This document shows positions 10,896 through 20,700 of a stretch of DNA of 64,000 nucleotides, piece by piece (position 1 is the stretch's first letter; each line of letters starts with the position of its first letter). This DNA is from Fonticella tunisiensis (GTDB taxonomy: Bacteria > Bacillota > Clostridia > Clostridiales > Caloramatoraceae). The notes under the pieces were generated by a model. That model saw only the letters and a list, made by a program, of their open reading frames with translations. It ran no database searches and had not been told where the DNA came from. The position numbers were made by a program, and so were the translations under genes. The stretch is from NCBI RefSeq assembly GCF_004364155.1, contig NZ_SOAZ01000016.1, positions 1-64,000 of the forward strand. The letters run 5' to 3'.

Positions 10896-10920
10896 AAAAA
10901 AGAGCCTTGTTGTTAGGCTC
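10896..10920 (-). terminator. Rho-independent terminator at the intron insertion site
   Basis: On the minus strand GAGCCTAACAACAAGGCTC is followed by TTTTTT. It lies just after the decayed DUF898-like gene and directly abuts the first base of intron 2. Confidence 0.75.
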
Positions 10921-10932
10921 TTTAAATAAATC

Positions 10933-11226
10933 CTATGCAAAATGTGTATGCTTAGCTTTCCACTTATTTAGCGCTATCCCTAGCCAGAAACTATATATTC
11001 CTAATGTAACAACACAAAGCAACCACCACTTAATCCAGTTCCCAAATAATTGTACTGCTTTACCATCAAATTTTAATCTTCTGCCTTCTACAACTGCATG
11101 ATTAATCTTCCATCCATAAAGCTTGCATACAGCCCAGGGATAGCAAATACCGAATGTGCATATTGTAACTATAGTGCCTAATAACAACCATCCTATATAC
11201 TGTAATTCTCAGGAGGCCGGCACCTT
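10933..11226 (-). pseudogene. DUF898-like small membrane protein, frameshifted
   Basis: 84 clean codons read LLGTIVTICTFGICYPWAVC, KLYGWKIN, GNWIKWWLLCVVTLGIYSFW and end WKAKHTHFA, with two membrane segments; this resembles small DUF898-type membrane proteins. There is no ATG or good ribosome site. Upstream, the residues expected before this point (GAGLL, then QYIGW) are present in two different frames split near 11208, and the first dozen or so residues are missing. It is therefore most likely a broken gene. Its terminator is the landing site of intron 2. Confidence 0.55.
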
Positions 11227-11234
11227 ACAAAACA

Positions 11235-11258
11235 ACTGGCAGTCATATGACTGCCAGT
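11235..11258 (-). terminator. Palindromic terminator after second GH1 gene
   Basis: A perfect 24-bp palindrome beginning ACTGGCAGTCAT, followed on the minus strand by TTGTTTTGT. It lies 22 bases after the stop codon of the glucosidase at 11280. Confidence 0.65.
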
Positions 11259-11279
11259 ATTATTAAATGAGCAATTATT

Positions 11280-12674
<1,395 letters not shown>

Positions 12675-12803
12675 TTATTTTTAAGATGTCAGCTTTTCTT
12701 TACTTTATTCATTATTTGGATGTCCTCTTAATGGGGAGAGGCTGACTAAAAGTATTTAGCCTGCCTCTTCTTTTAATTGTTTTTAATTCATTATATCTAC
12801 AGT

Positions 12804-14147
12804 TTATGCTCTAACTGAACTGCTATCAATTGCTGCTTCCATCTGGCTTTGTCTTTCCTGTTCAAGCAGAATTTGATCCTGTTTCTTAAAGAATGGGAAG
12901 TATATTGCTGTAGAAGTTAAAGTAAGAATTACCTGTAACAGAGCACCTTTCCATCCGGAAACCAGAAATCCTGATATTATTGGAGGAGTAGTCCATGGAA
13001 CATTTACCCCTGAGAAAGGTGCCATAAATCCAAATTTAATAGCATAATAGGTTATTACTGCTGCAACAGTTGGAGCAGCTACGAATGGTATAAACATTAT
13101 TGGGTTCATTACTATTGGGAATCCAAATAATACAGGCTCATTAATATTGAAAATTCCTGGTCCTAAGGCAAGCTTACCTACTGATTTCGACTGTGCTGAT
13201 TTTCCAACTAAAATCATACAAAGAACTAGTCCTAAAGTTAGTCCTGATCCACCAAACTGTAAAAATAGTGCCCTAAACTGCTCAGTTACTACGCGGGCTC
13301 CATTTTCAATTGTTAAAGCCTGTCCACCATCAAGTATTGACTGGTTAGCTGCCATATTTGCGAGTAATAATGATTGGGTCACGGCGTTTACAATCTGTGA
13401 ACCATGAACACCAAACCACCAGAAGAATGATATAAAGATTGATATTAACAATGCACCTGGTAAGGAATCTGTGAATCCTTGAAGTGGTGTTTGAAGTACC
13501 TTATATATAAATTCAATAAATGTTGTCTTTAAAACAACCTTGAACACATGGTATACAACTGTAGCACCAACAATGATAACAAAACCTGGTATCAAAGCTG
13601 CAAACTGATTGGAAACTCCCGTAGGAACACTGTCTGGAAGTTTAATTGTAATCTTCTTTCTTAAGAACCAGCTATATGTATATCCAACAATAAGACCAAT
13701 AATTATAGCTGTAACCATTCCTCTTCCGCCAAGCCAGGTTCTAGGAATAACTCCTGTTATTACAGATTTATCGGGTGCAGTAGTAGTCTGGTTTAAGGTA
13801 ATTAAAAATGAAATCAATCCTATTACACCTGCTGGTACTGCAGGATAACCTTCATTTCTAGTGTAGCTATAAGCTATACCAAATACAGCGATTAAAGCTA
13901 TTATACTAAAGCTTGAATTATAAGCTTGAAGTAAAGGGTCTGTCCATGTTTTACCGAATTGTTCTGCCATCCACGCATTGAAAGCTGGTATTGGTATATT
14001 TGCAAGTAGGAGGAATACTGATCCTATTAGTGTAACAGGAAGTGTATACATCATTCCTTCTTTAACTGCAACAACGGCTTTAAGATTTACGAACTTCATT
14101 ACATTGCTAATTATCTTGTCTCCGATTTGCTCGGTTTTGAGCGACAT
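12804..14147 (-). CDS. celB: PTS lactose/cellobiose-family IIC permease (second copy)
   Basis: 447-residue membrane permease. Landmarks include WWFGVHGSQIV, FGGSGLTLGLVLCM, the substrate region GIFNINEPVLFGFPIVMNP, and VPWTTPPIISGFL. Those match the lactose/cellobiose IIC family and parallel the copy at 3144. AAGGGGG precedes the ATG. Genes for IIA and IIB are not adjacent, so the phosphate donors must lie elsewhere. It is followed by a GH1 phospho-glucosidase 153 bp downstream and preceded by a DUF1537 kinase, which suggests a rearranged operon. Confidence 0.88.
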   Translation of the reverse strand: MSLKTEQIGDKIISNVMKFVNLKAVVAVKEGMMYTLPVTLIGSVFLLLANIPIPAFNAWMAEQFGKTWTDPLLQAYNSSFSIIALIAVFGIAYSYTRNEGYPAVPAGVIGLISFLITLNQTTTAPDKSVITGVIPRTWLGGRGMVTAIIIGLIVGYTYSWFLRKKITIKLPDSVPTGVSNQFAALIPGFVIIVGATVVYHVFKVVLKTTFIEFIYKVLQTPLQGFTDSLPGALLISIFISFFWWFGVHGSQIVNAVTQSLLLANMAANQSILDGGQALTIENGARVVTEQFRALFLQFGGSGLTLGLVLCMILVGKSAQSKSVGKLALGPGIFNINEPVLFGFPIVMNPIMFIPFVAAPTVAAVITYYAIKFGFMAPFSGVNVPWTTPPIISGFLVSGWKGALLQVILTLTSTAIYFPFFKKQDQILLEQERQSQMEAAIDSSSVRA

Positions 14148-14325
14148 AATTTCAATCCCCCTTAAATAATTATAGTTATGATTGCTTTGAGAATTTTAGA
14201 TTAATCATTGACAAAATTCTCACTCTGCTCTTGCGAGCGTTGTTCTTGAATGATTTATAATTTTTCTTACATTTTAATTGTCATAACCACCTCCTTAAAA
14301 ATTTAGCTTCTGTGTAAGAAGAATC
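14148..14325 (-). other. Spacer with an orphan ribosome site and an inverted repeat
   Basis: On the minus strand a strong AAGGAGGTGG lies before an ATG that reads only MTIKM and then stops (14282 downward), as if a gene after the kinase was deleted and its start left behind. Nearer the IIC gene there is a 9-bp inverted repeat, GAGAATTTT (14189-14197) with AAAATTCTC (14213-14221), which could be an operator or an RNA hairpin. No sigma-54 promoter is seen here. Confidence 0.4.
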
Positions 14326-15540
14326 CTATAAAGCCTCCTTCAACTTTTGGATGCAAAAATCTATTGCGTTAATTTCTCCAAAGGCTCCCGCCTTTGTTAT
14401 TACACGAAGTCCATGGAAGGGCCCTCCCTCAAGTTGCATAAGAGGTATTCCGGCCACTACTTCCTGGAGTATTCTTGATCCCTTTGCATTAATATGGCGG
14501 ATTACTTCTATTGCGGTGTCTCCACCTGTTAGAAAGAGGCCTGAAACAGCTGCATTTGTTAATATATTCTCCACAATTTTCCCAAGGGTTTGCTGAGTAA
14601 AAGTACTTATTTCTTCCTTTGATATCCCCATTTTACTGCCCAATTGAATACAAGCCTCATAATCTTCTCTGTTATAGCTGGAAACAAGAATAGTATCACA
14701 GCCTTGCTTTAATTCATTTACAGCTTCTTCAATATAGGGTGTCAGGTTCTTGTCCCTTAGCAATTCTGCGATATTTACCCTAACTACCTTTACCCCCTTC
14801 GACTGGGCAAAATGAACCTGATTACGAGAAACCTCACTAACACTTCCAACAACACCAAGCACGGGAATCGAAGGAATATTTACCTGCATAATCGCATTAG
14901 CCAAGCCTGCAGAACCCACCCAAAGTGTCTTTTTCTTCAAAGCGCCAACAAGTTTCACGATTTTAATTAAATCTTCATCTTGAGCAGCGTCAAAGGTAAC
15001 AAATTCATTATTACTAAAATCCAAATTACCGCTTCTAAGACTATCAATTGGCACATGTACAACCTTTTCCCCTATACTGCCTTGTAAAAGTTTTGTAATA
15101 TCATCCTCAATTACCGGCTTGATAGGATCTCTTCCTATCTCAGTTTTTGATACAGGAGTATTACTTATATGTTGTATTCCATTAATAGTAGTCCTGTGAT
15201 TAGCTGGATAAGCTGGAGCAAAAACCACTAATTCAGGCCTGTATACTTCATATAATGCTTTTACCTCTTCCGCTATATTTCCTCTTAAGGTGGAATCAAC
15301 CTTTTTATAAACGCAATTAAAGGAATTTGTTAATACACTTTCACTTATCTCCTTTACTCTTTTATAGGCTTCTTCTCCACTCAATCCTCTTGATTCAGTA
15401 TCGACAACCAAGGCTTGGCAGTCTATTTCATTCTCCACTTTACTAAAGATTACTTTGGTCGGTATTCCCCTCTTAGTAAACTGAACTCCAGTATCATTAG
15501 CTCCTGTAAAGTCATCTGCGATTATTAAAAATTTGTCCAT
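14326..15540 (-). CDS. DUF1537 four-carbon acid sugar kinase family protein
   Basis: Kinase of the OtnK/DtnK kind that phosphorylates acid sugars such as threonate or erythronate in ATP-dependent catabolism; the substrate here is not known. 404 residues from the ATG at 15540 (after GGGAGGA). The N-terminal domain has FLIIADDFTGANDTGVQF and YKKVDSTLRGN; the C-terminal nucleotide-binding domain has SGLFLTGGDTA and LEGGPFHGLRVITKAGAFG. A longer frame to 15822 is open but crosses the sigma-54 promoter and regulator remains, so I reject it. Its expected partner, a PdxA-like dehydrogenase, is missing. Confidence 0.85.
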   Translation of the reverse strand: MDKFLIIADDFTGANDTGVQFTKRGIPTKVIFSKVENEIDCQALVVDTESRGLSGEEAYKRVKEISESVLTNSFNCVYKKVDSTLRGNIAEEVKALYEVYRPELVVFAPAYPANHRTTINGIQHISNTPVSKTEIGRDPIKPVIEDDITKLLQGSIGEKVVHVPIDSLRSGNLDFSNNEFVTFDAAQDEDLIKIVKLVGALKKKTLWVGSAGLANAIMQVNIPSIPVLGVVGSVSEVSRNQVHFAQSKGVKVVRVNIAELLRDKNLTPYIEEAVNELKQGCDTILVSSYNREDYEACIQLGSKMGISKEEISTFTQQTLGKIVENILTNAAVSGLFLTGGDTAIEVIRHINAKGSRILQEVVAGIPLMQLEGGPFHGLRVITKAGAFGEINAIDFCIQKLKEAL

Positions 15541-15599
15541 TCCTTTGTTCCTCCCAACCGTCCCAAACACAAGCATGTCACTTTCACAAATATATATTA

Positions 15600-15615
15600 T
15601 GCAATTTTTGTGCCA
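15600..15615 (-). promoter_or_regulatory. Sigma-54 promoter of the DUF1537 kinase
   Basis: On the minus strand TGGCACAAAAATTGCA is a perfect match to TGGCAC-N5-TTGCA, with GG and GC 10 bases apart. It is about 60 bp upstream of the chosen kinase start, which is the main reason for preferring that start. Confidence 0.85.
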
Positions 15616-15656
15616 ATATTGAAAAGCGTGTTTATTCGCTATATTTCTACAATTTT

Positions 15657-15693
15657 GTTGCTTTTTGCGACTTTTCTTGTTGCAAAAAGCAAC
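15657..15693 (-). promoter_or_regulatory. Paired palindromic activator sites
   Basis: Two 15-bp palindromes of the form GTTGC-N5-GCAAC: 15657-15671 (GTTGCTTTTTGCGAC, one mismatch) and 15679-15693 (GTTGCAAAAAGCAAC, perfect). Their centres are 22 bp apart, two helical turns, and they lie about 55-90 bp upstream of the -12 element, the normal place for an enhancer-binding protein. Confidence 0.7.
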
Positions 15694-15699
15694 AATCGA

Positions 15700-15960
15700 T
15701 GAGCTATTCATCGGTTGCCTCAAATTTTCTGTAAAGTGAAATAATTCCTTAAATCCACGCAAAATATCAAAGGGACTCATTTTAATTTCTACTACAGGTA
15801 CATCTACAGCATTTTTAATCATTTTATAGGTACCACCCCTTGAAATCAGTACCCTTGTCCCCTCATTAATGACTCTGTGTGCTGCCCTTACACCTTCGCT
15901 TAAATCCCCTATGAAACATCTACATCCAGTTCATTATCATCTATAATTTTTTTTAGCCAT
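15700..15960 (-). pseudogene. Remnant of a PrpR-type sigma-54 regulator
   Basis: Translation in two frames gives ELDVDV, then GDLSEGVRAAHRVINEG, then TRVLISRGGTYKMIKNAVDVP and VVEIKMSPFDILRGF. That is the core of the PrpR N-terminal sensory domain found in sigma-54 activators. The AAA+ and DNA-binding parts are absent, and at least one frameshift lies near 15910. It sits in the same orientation directly upstream of the kinase, its promoter and its activator sites. The regulator of this promoter has therefore probably been lost locally. Confidence 0.72.
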
Positions 15961-16122
15961 ATATTGTTAAACGTCAAAATAAAGCCTGCTAAATTTCTAA
16001 AAATGCGTTAAAATAAATTCACCTTTAATACTTGCGTAAAATTAAATAATCTGACCTTTAGGAATGCAAATTAAGAAAACTGTCAATACTTATAAAAAAT
16101 ACAAAAAAAGGAAAAGGGGAAA

Positions 16123-16695
16123 GTGGTTTCAAAACCATTCTTTCCCCTAAAAACAAATCCTACAATGATAAGTATTGCCAAGTTTTCCGAAAATATAATC
16201 AAAGACTTGTTATTAAGAGAAAAAAATTTTGAGCATATGTATGGATGCCCTTCATGCGGCTATAAAGGCATGTTTCACCGCCATGGTCACTATGATAGGA
16301 ACGTAGTTACCCTTAATCAACATTTTGTCATTAGTATCCAGCGTTTTTTATGTCCTTGCTGTGGCAAAACTTACTCACTCCTACCATCCTTTCTTATCCC
16401 ATATTTTATCTATACCTTTGACGTAATCATATTTTGTCTGTATTCCATATTTGCGCTACAAAAAAAGGCTAACTATGTATGTAGTATTCTACATGGCTGC
16501 AATAAGCAGTGCTTCATGACTATTCAATCCATCATCTTTTTTAAGAAGAGATTCCTGTCTAAAATTCATGTTGTAAATACCTTTTTTGCTGCCATGGATT
16601 GTTTTCATTATGATTCGGATTTGTCCTCTTTCTCGAAGAATGAGGCTGCCGCCATATTGCTTTCTAGAATAGTTCCTTTCAAACAGCATCCTTGA
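16123..16695 (+). CDS. DUF6431-type transposon-associated protein
   Basis: About 190 residues with four cysteines in two pairs, CPSC (in MYGCPSCGYKG) and CPCC (in RFLCPCCGKTYS), which form a probable zinc ribbon, followed by a hydrophobic helical stretch. I recognise the pattern as DUF6431, a short protein of unknown function carried by clostridial transposons. The start may be the GTG at 16123 or the ATG at 16165 (MISIAKFSENIIK, where homologues typically begin). The C-terminus looks altered compared with what I recall of the family. It is the first gene of the decayed element. Confidence 0.6.
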   Translation: MVSKPFFPLKTNPTMISIAKFSENIIKDLLLREKNFEHMYGCPSCGYKGMFHRHGHYDRNVVTLNQHFVISIQRFLCPCCGKTYSLLPSFLIPYFIYTFDVIIFCLYSIFALQKKANYVCSILHGCNKQCFMTIQSIIFFKKRFLSKIHVVNTFFAAMDCFHYDSDLSSFSKNEAAAILLSRIVPFKQHP

Positions 16696-16705
16696 TGATT
16701 TTAGA

Positions 16706-17086
16706 TTGATCCTCAATTTTGATATGGATTCTAAAAACCTGTGCATAGTTATATTCTGCGGCCAGCCTAAACTTGTATTGCAGCTTGATAGACAGCCCCA
16801 TGAAGCTCTACATCAGCGTATAGCAATTAATTATACTTTTTCCGGTTTATCCAGAACAGAGACACAGAAATATATACTATCACGCTTTAAAGCAAGTGGA
16901 AGAAGAGAACCCCCTATAGAAGAAAGTGCCTATGAACTCATTTATACGACTACTGGTGGTATCCCAAGAAAGATCAATAAGCTTATGACTATGGCACTTC
17001 TCTTGGGTTTTAAAGAAAAACAATCTATACTTACTCCAGACATATTTTTAAAGTCAAACGATGAAGATACCCTTAAAATACCCTAG
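16706..17086 (+). pseudogene. ExeA-like AAA+ ATPase, C-terminal fragment
   Basis: 126 codons matching the C-terminal part of ExeA/TniB-like transposition ATPases: IVIFCGQPKLVLQL (sensor region), LHQRIAINYTFSGLSRTETQKYI and GGIPRKINKLMTMALLL (arginine-finger/lid helices). The Walker A and B half is missing and no ribosome site is obvious, so it is a fragment. Intact versions load a Mu-like transposase onto target DNA. The transposase itself is not present. Confidence 0.65.
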
Positions 17087-17097
17087 GAGATGAGATT

Positions 17098-17439
17098 ATG
17101 ACTACTAATGTTAATATTCCAGTTAAGTGCACGATTGGGGACAAAGATCATTGTCCCAATGAATCATGGGAAGCACGCATATCATACATAAAAAATTATG
17201 GGAGCCATTACGAAATGAGGATACAATCCTACTACGGGTCAGTTTTGGTGTTGTTTGGTAAAACTGCCTTTGGCTATTTTGCATGTATTCCTGATTATGA
17301 AGCAGGATGCCATCTTTCCCATCTTGGAGACATCTTCTGGAATATTGAGCAGTTAGTCAGGATTATTGACGAAGTCACAGGAATTACAATTGCAGAGGCG
17401 CTTCGTGCTGTTGCAGATTATATTGATCCTAAAATTTAA
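17098..17439 (+). CDS. DUF6618-type transposon-associated protein
   Basis: 113 residues following the ATPase fragment by 11 bases, with an AGGAGATG ribosome site. The sequence (WEARISYIKNYGSHYEMRI, FGYFACIPDYEAGCHLSHL, DIFWNIEQLVRII) looks like DUF6618, a small protein repeatedly seen beside ExeA-like ATPases on clostridial transposons. Its function is unknown. It has no membrane segment or signal peptide. It looks intact, unlike its neighbours. Confidence 0.6.
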   Translation: MTTNVNIPVKCTIGDKDHCPNESWEARISYIKNYGSHYEMRIQSYYGSVLVLFGKTAFGYFACIPDYEAGCHLSHLGDIFWNIEQLVRIIDEVTGITIAEALRAVADYIDPKI

Positions 17440-17756
17440 AAGAACGTATCTAAATGATTTTTAAGGTTCTTGTCTACCGGGAGGATAGGGCAATGTAGGG
17501 ATACAACCTGAGCGCCTGGTGGAATTCTATACAAGACAAATGAGAAAGGGTGGTATTTATACTACCTTTTTTCATTTGTCTTGGAAGAGCCAAAGCGATA
17601 AATCCCGGGGGTTGGGGCAGAGCCCCATATGTACTAAGTTTCTATAATTTGCATTTTAGGCTGATTTTACTAGAAGCAGTTTATTTAATCTGCTGTTTTT
17701 AGAATCATTTTTTATTATTTTGAGGTTATTATATTGCGACTTTATCAGCATATTTT
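17440..17756. other. Non-coding stretch with a long hairpin
   Basis: No gene seen. At 17532-17584 CAAGACAAATGA pairs with TCATTTGTCTTG and the stem continues inward with GGGTGGTA/TACTACC, giving a very long near-perfect hairpin that could be a transposon end structure or a strong terminator. The rest up to the first CRISPR repeat shows nothing recognisable apart from the possible transposon end near 17645. Confidence 0.5.
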
Positions 17757-20700
17757 ATTGTGCTGTGTAACAGGTAGGCTAAATCAGCAATTCTCTTATG
17801 CGAAGACGTAGACGACCCGAAGTTTCAATTCCTTATAGGTAGGCTAAATACTTTCTTTCAAGGTTTGACGAATATGGAGAATACAATGAAGTTTCAATTC
17901 CTTATAGGTAGGCTAAATACTAAAAGGAGTGGTAAAAATGCCAACTTGTTTAAATTGTTTCAATTCCTAATAGGTAGGCTAAATACTTCGACTGCACCGG
18001 CATAGACTGGAGCAGTCTTATAGTTTCAATTCCTTATAGGTAGGCTAAATACGTGTATATTTGATTGATATACACTCACATATCAAATAGTTTCAATTCC
18101 TAATAGGTAGGCTAAATACTTTGCTGCTTAATACTTCACCATGTCACTTCTACTCTTGTTTCAATTCCTAATAGGTAGGCTAAATACCTGCACCCCCTGC
18201 TTTTATTGTTTCTTTTTTCTTAGTTTCAATTCCTAATAGGTAGGCTAAATACCATCAACTTACCAAGCATATTGAGTACACATATCTTAGGTTTCAATTC
18301 CTAATAGGTAGGCTAAATACTCAACAAGATTGCTAAGGATTTGCTGGATATTGGAGTTTCAATTCCTAATAGGTAGGCTAAATACGAAAAATTGGACAGA
18401 TTGAAAACTGCTCAAGAGCAAGGTTTCAATTCCTAATAGGTAGGCTAAATACTATAGCAGACGAGATAGGCGCTTTTAGAGATTATCAGTTTCAATTCCT
18501 AATAGGTAGGCTAAATACGAAGTGGCAGATTTGGTATTGCGGGAAGTGAAAAAGTTTCAATTCCTAATAGGTAGGCTAAATACCCTTACAGCAGTATCAA
18601 TCATGTACAAAGAAAATGGGTTTCAATTCCTAATAGGTAGGCTAAATACCATATAAAGGTTTTTGCGTTTTTTCGTGGTATGAAGTTTCAATTCCTAATA
18701 GGTAGGCTAAATACTACCAGGCTGGCAAGGGAATTTGCAGAACTTCCAGCGTTTCAATTCCTAATAGGTAGGCTAAATACTTAAAGTCAGTTGAAATGAA
18801 ACAAGAGCTTGAGGCATGTTTCAATTCCTAATAGGTAGGCTAAATACCGGGGAGCTTAAAAAAGATGCTATAGATAGGATTGTGTTTCAATTCCTAATAG
18901 GTAGGCTAAATACTAATCGGCGATTTAAAAGAAGCTATTGTAATGTTTGAGTTTCAATTCCTAATAGGTAGGCTAAATACACTTTTTTCCCTCCCCCTAC
19001 CCTCTCAGCTAAATCACTGTTTCAATTCCTAATAGGTAGGCTAAATACATATAGCAGACTTTTTGAAAGATATTGATGGGAAAAAGTTTCAATTCCTAAT
19101 AGGTAGGCTAAATACAGTCCAGATTCTCCTTCCACACATGGTGGATGAGCAAAGTTTCAATTCCTAATAGGTAGGCTAAATACCCTATGGCGGAGATGTA
19201 TTTGCAGCCGCAGGAATATAGTTTCAATTCCTAATAGGTAGGCTAAATACCTTCCCTTTCGAAGTCTTCTATCCTGTATTCATCCTGTTTCAATTCCTAA
19301 TAGGTAGGCTAAATACCTTGTCCATTAACCTTACAAGTATTACCCAGTCTCCGTTTCAATTCCTAATAGGTAGGCTAAATACCCAAAGAAGACTCTACCA
19401 GAAGGCACTTTGAAGAGTAGTTTCAATTCCTAATAGGTAGGCTAAATACCTACGAATGTGTTAGTTACTAATATTACAAAGGCATAGTTTCAATTCCTAA
19501 TAGGTAGGCTAAATACTTGAATATTCAATTGAACAGCTTGTAGAGCTATTTAAGTTTCAATTCCTAATAGGTAGGCTAAATACCCTCTATTTTCTCTAAT
19601 AAAGAGGTGAAAACATGAAAGGTTTCAATTCCTAATAGGTAGGCTAAATACGCCTGCATAAGGCTTGGAATAGATGGAAAGCAATTTAGTTTCAATTCCT
19701 AATAGGTAGGCTAAATACCATATTACTCATTTTGATTATCCCCCTCTTTCACTAAGTTTCAATTCCTAATAGGTAGGCTAAATACCTATTTCCTCGAACT
19801 TCATGTTTAGTATCTCTCCAGTTTCAATTCCTAATAGGTAGGCTAAATACATAGAATGGTGCTATATGCCTTAGCGCATATAGCTTTTGTTTCAATTCCT
19901 AATAGGTAGGCTAAATACAGGTGGAGCCGACAAGATTTCTCCACCGAAACATCTGTTTCAATTCCTAATAGGTAGGCTAAATACACCTCTCCCTCCTTTT
20001 CAAATGGTAGATGAGTAAAGTTTCAATTCCTAATAGGTAGGCTAAATACTTCTTTGAGTCTACGCAAAAAATGGGAATTTTATACATAGTTTCAATTCCT
20101 AATAGGTAGGCTAAATACAAGAAAATTAGAAAAGAGAAAAGCAAGGAGATGGATAGTTTCAATTCCTAATAGGTAGGCTAAATACCAACTGCCACTAAGA
20201 TTGGTACTAAAGCGATATCAGTTTCAATTCCTAATAGGTAGGCTAAATACACGATTTCCCAAATTGAAAGTGGAAAGCGCCAAACGTGTTTCAATTCCTA
20301 ATAGGTAGGCTAAATACCTAAGGATAAGAAGGCGTAAGCCTTTGAACATTGCAGTTTCAATTCCTAATAGGTAGGCTAAATACTCGCTTTCATTAGATGG
20401 TTCCAGTTCTTCAAGTTTTTTGTTTCAATTCCTAATAGGTAGGCTAAATACACACAAGAGAGAAAAATTTGCTATGACCGAACAGGTTAGTTTCAATTCC
20501 TAATAGGTAGGCTAAATACTCATAGAGGTCATAGAATATATGCCTTGCATTAACTTGTTTCAATTCCTAATAGGTAGGCTAAATACGAGCGAACATTTGC
20601 TTCTCAAAGATATGTTGAGAAATTGTTTCAATTCCTAATAGGTAGGCTAAATACTGAGTCCATCTTCTGTGATAAATAACTTTGCCATTGTCGTTTCAAT

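Larger units (their letters stand above)
16060..17662 (+). mobile_element. Decayed transposon with DUF6431, ExeA-like and DUF6618 genes
   Basis: Three genes usually found together on a clostridial transposon lie head to tail, but no transposase gene remains: the ATPase has lost its N-terminal half and the space before it is only ten bases. Imperfect inverted sequence ATGCAAATTA is seen near 16064 and, inverted, near 17645, and may be the ends; this is tentative. The element separates the PrpR remnant from the far end of the CRISPR array. Confidence 0.5.

Noticed and set aside
15541-15822. N-terminal extension of the DUF1537 kinase frame
   Set aside because: The extension crosses a perfect sigma-54 promoter and the activator palindromes and includes part of a PrpR-type remnant. 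The ATG at 15540 has its own ribosome site and gives the normal N-terminus.
16706-17439. CRISPR-associated transposon next to the array
   Set aside because: Only an ATPase fragment and two small accessory genes are present; there is no TnsB-like transposase, no TniQ, and the Cas genes form a normal I-B set with Cas3. The neighbours are more likely chance.
19977-20162. A 61-codon frame inside the CRISPR array
   Set aside because: It is made of repeat and spacer sequence and shows the repeat-encoded peptide YLAYLLGIET twice; it is not a gene.
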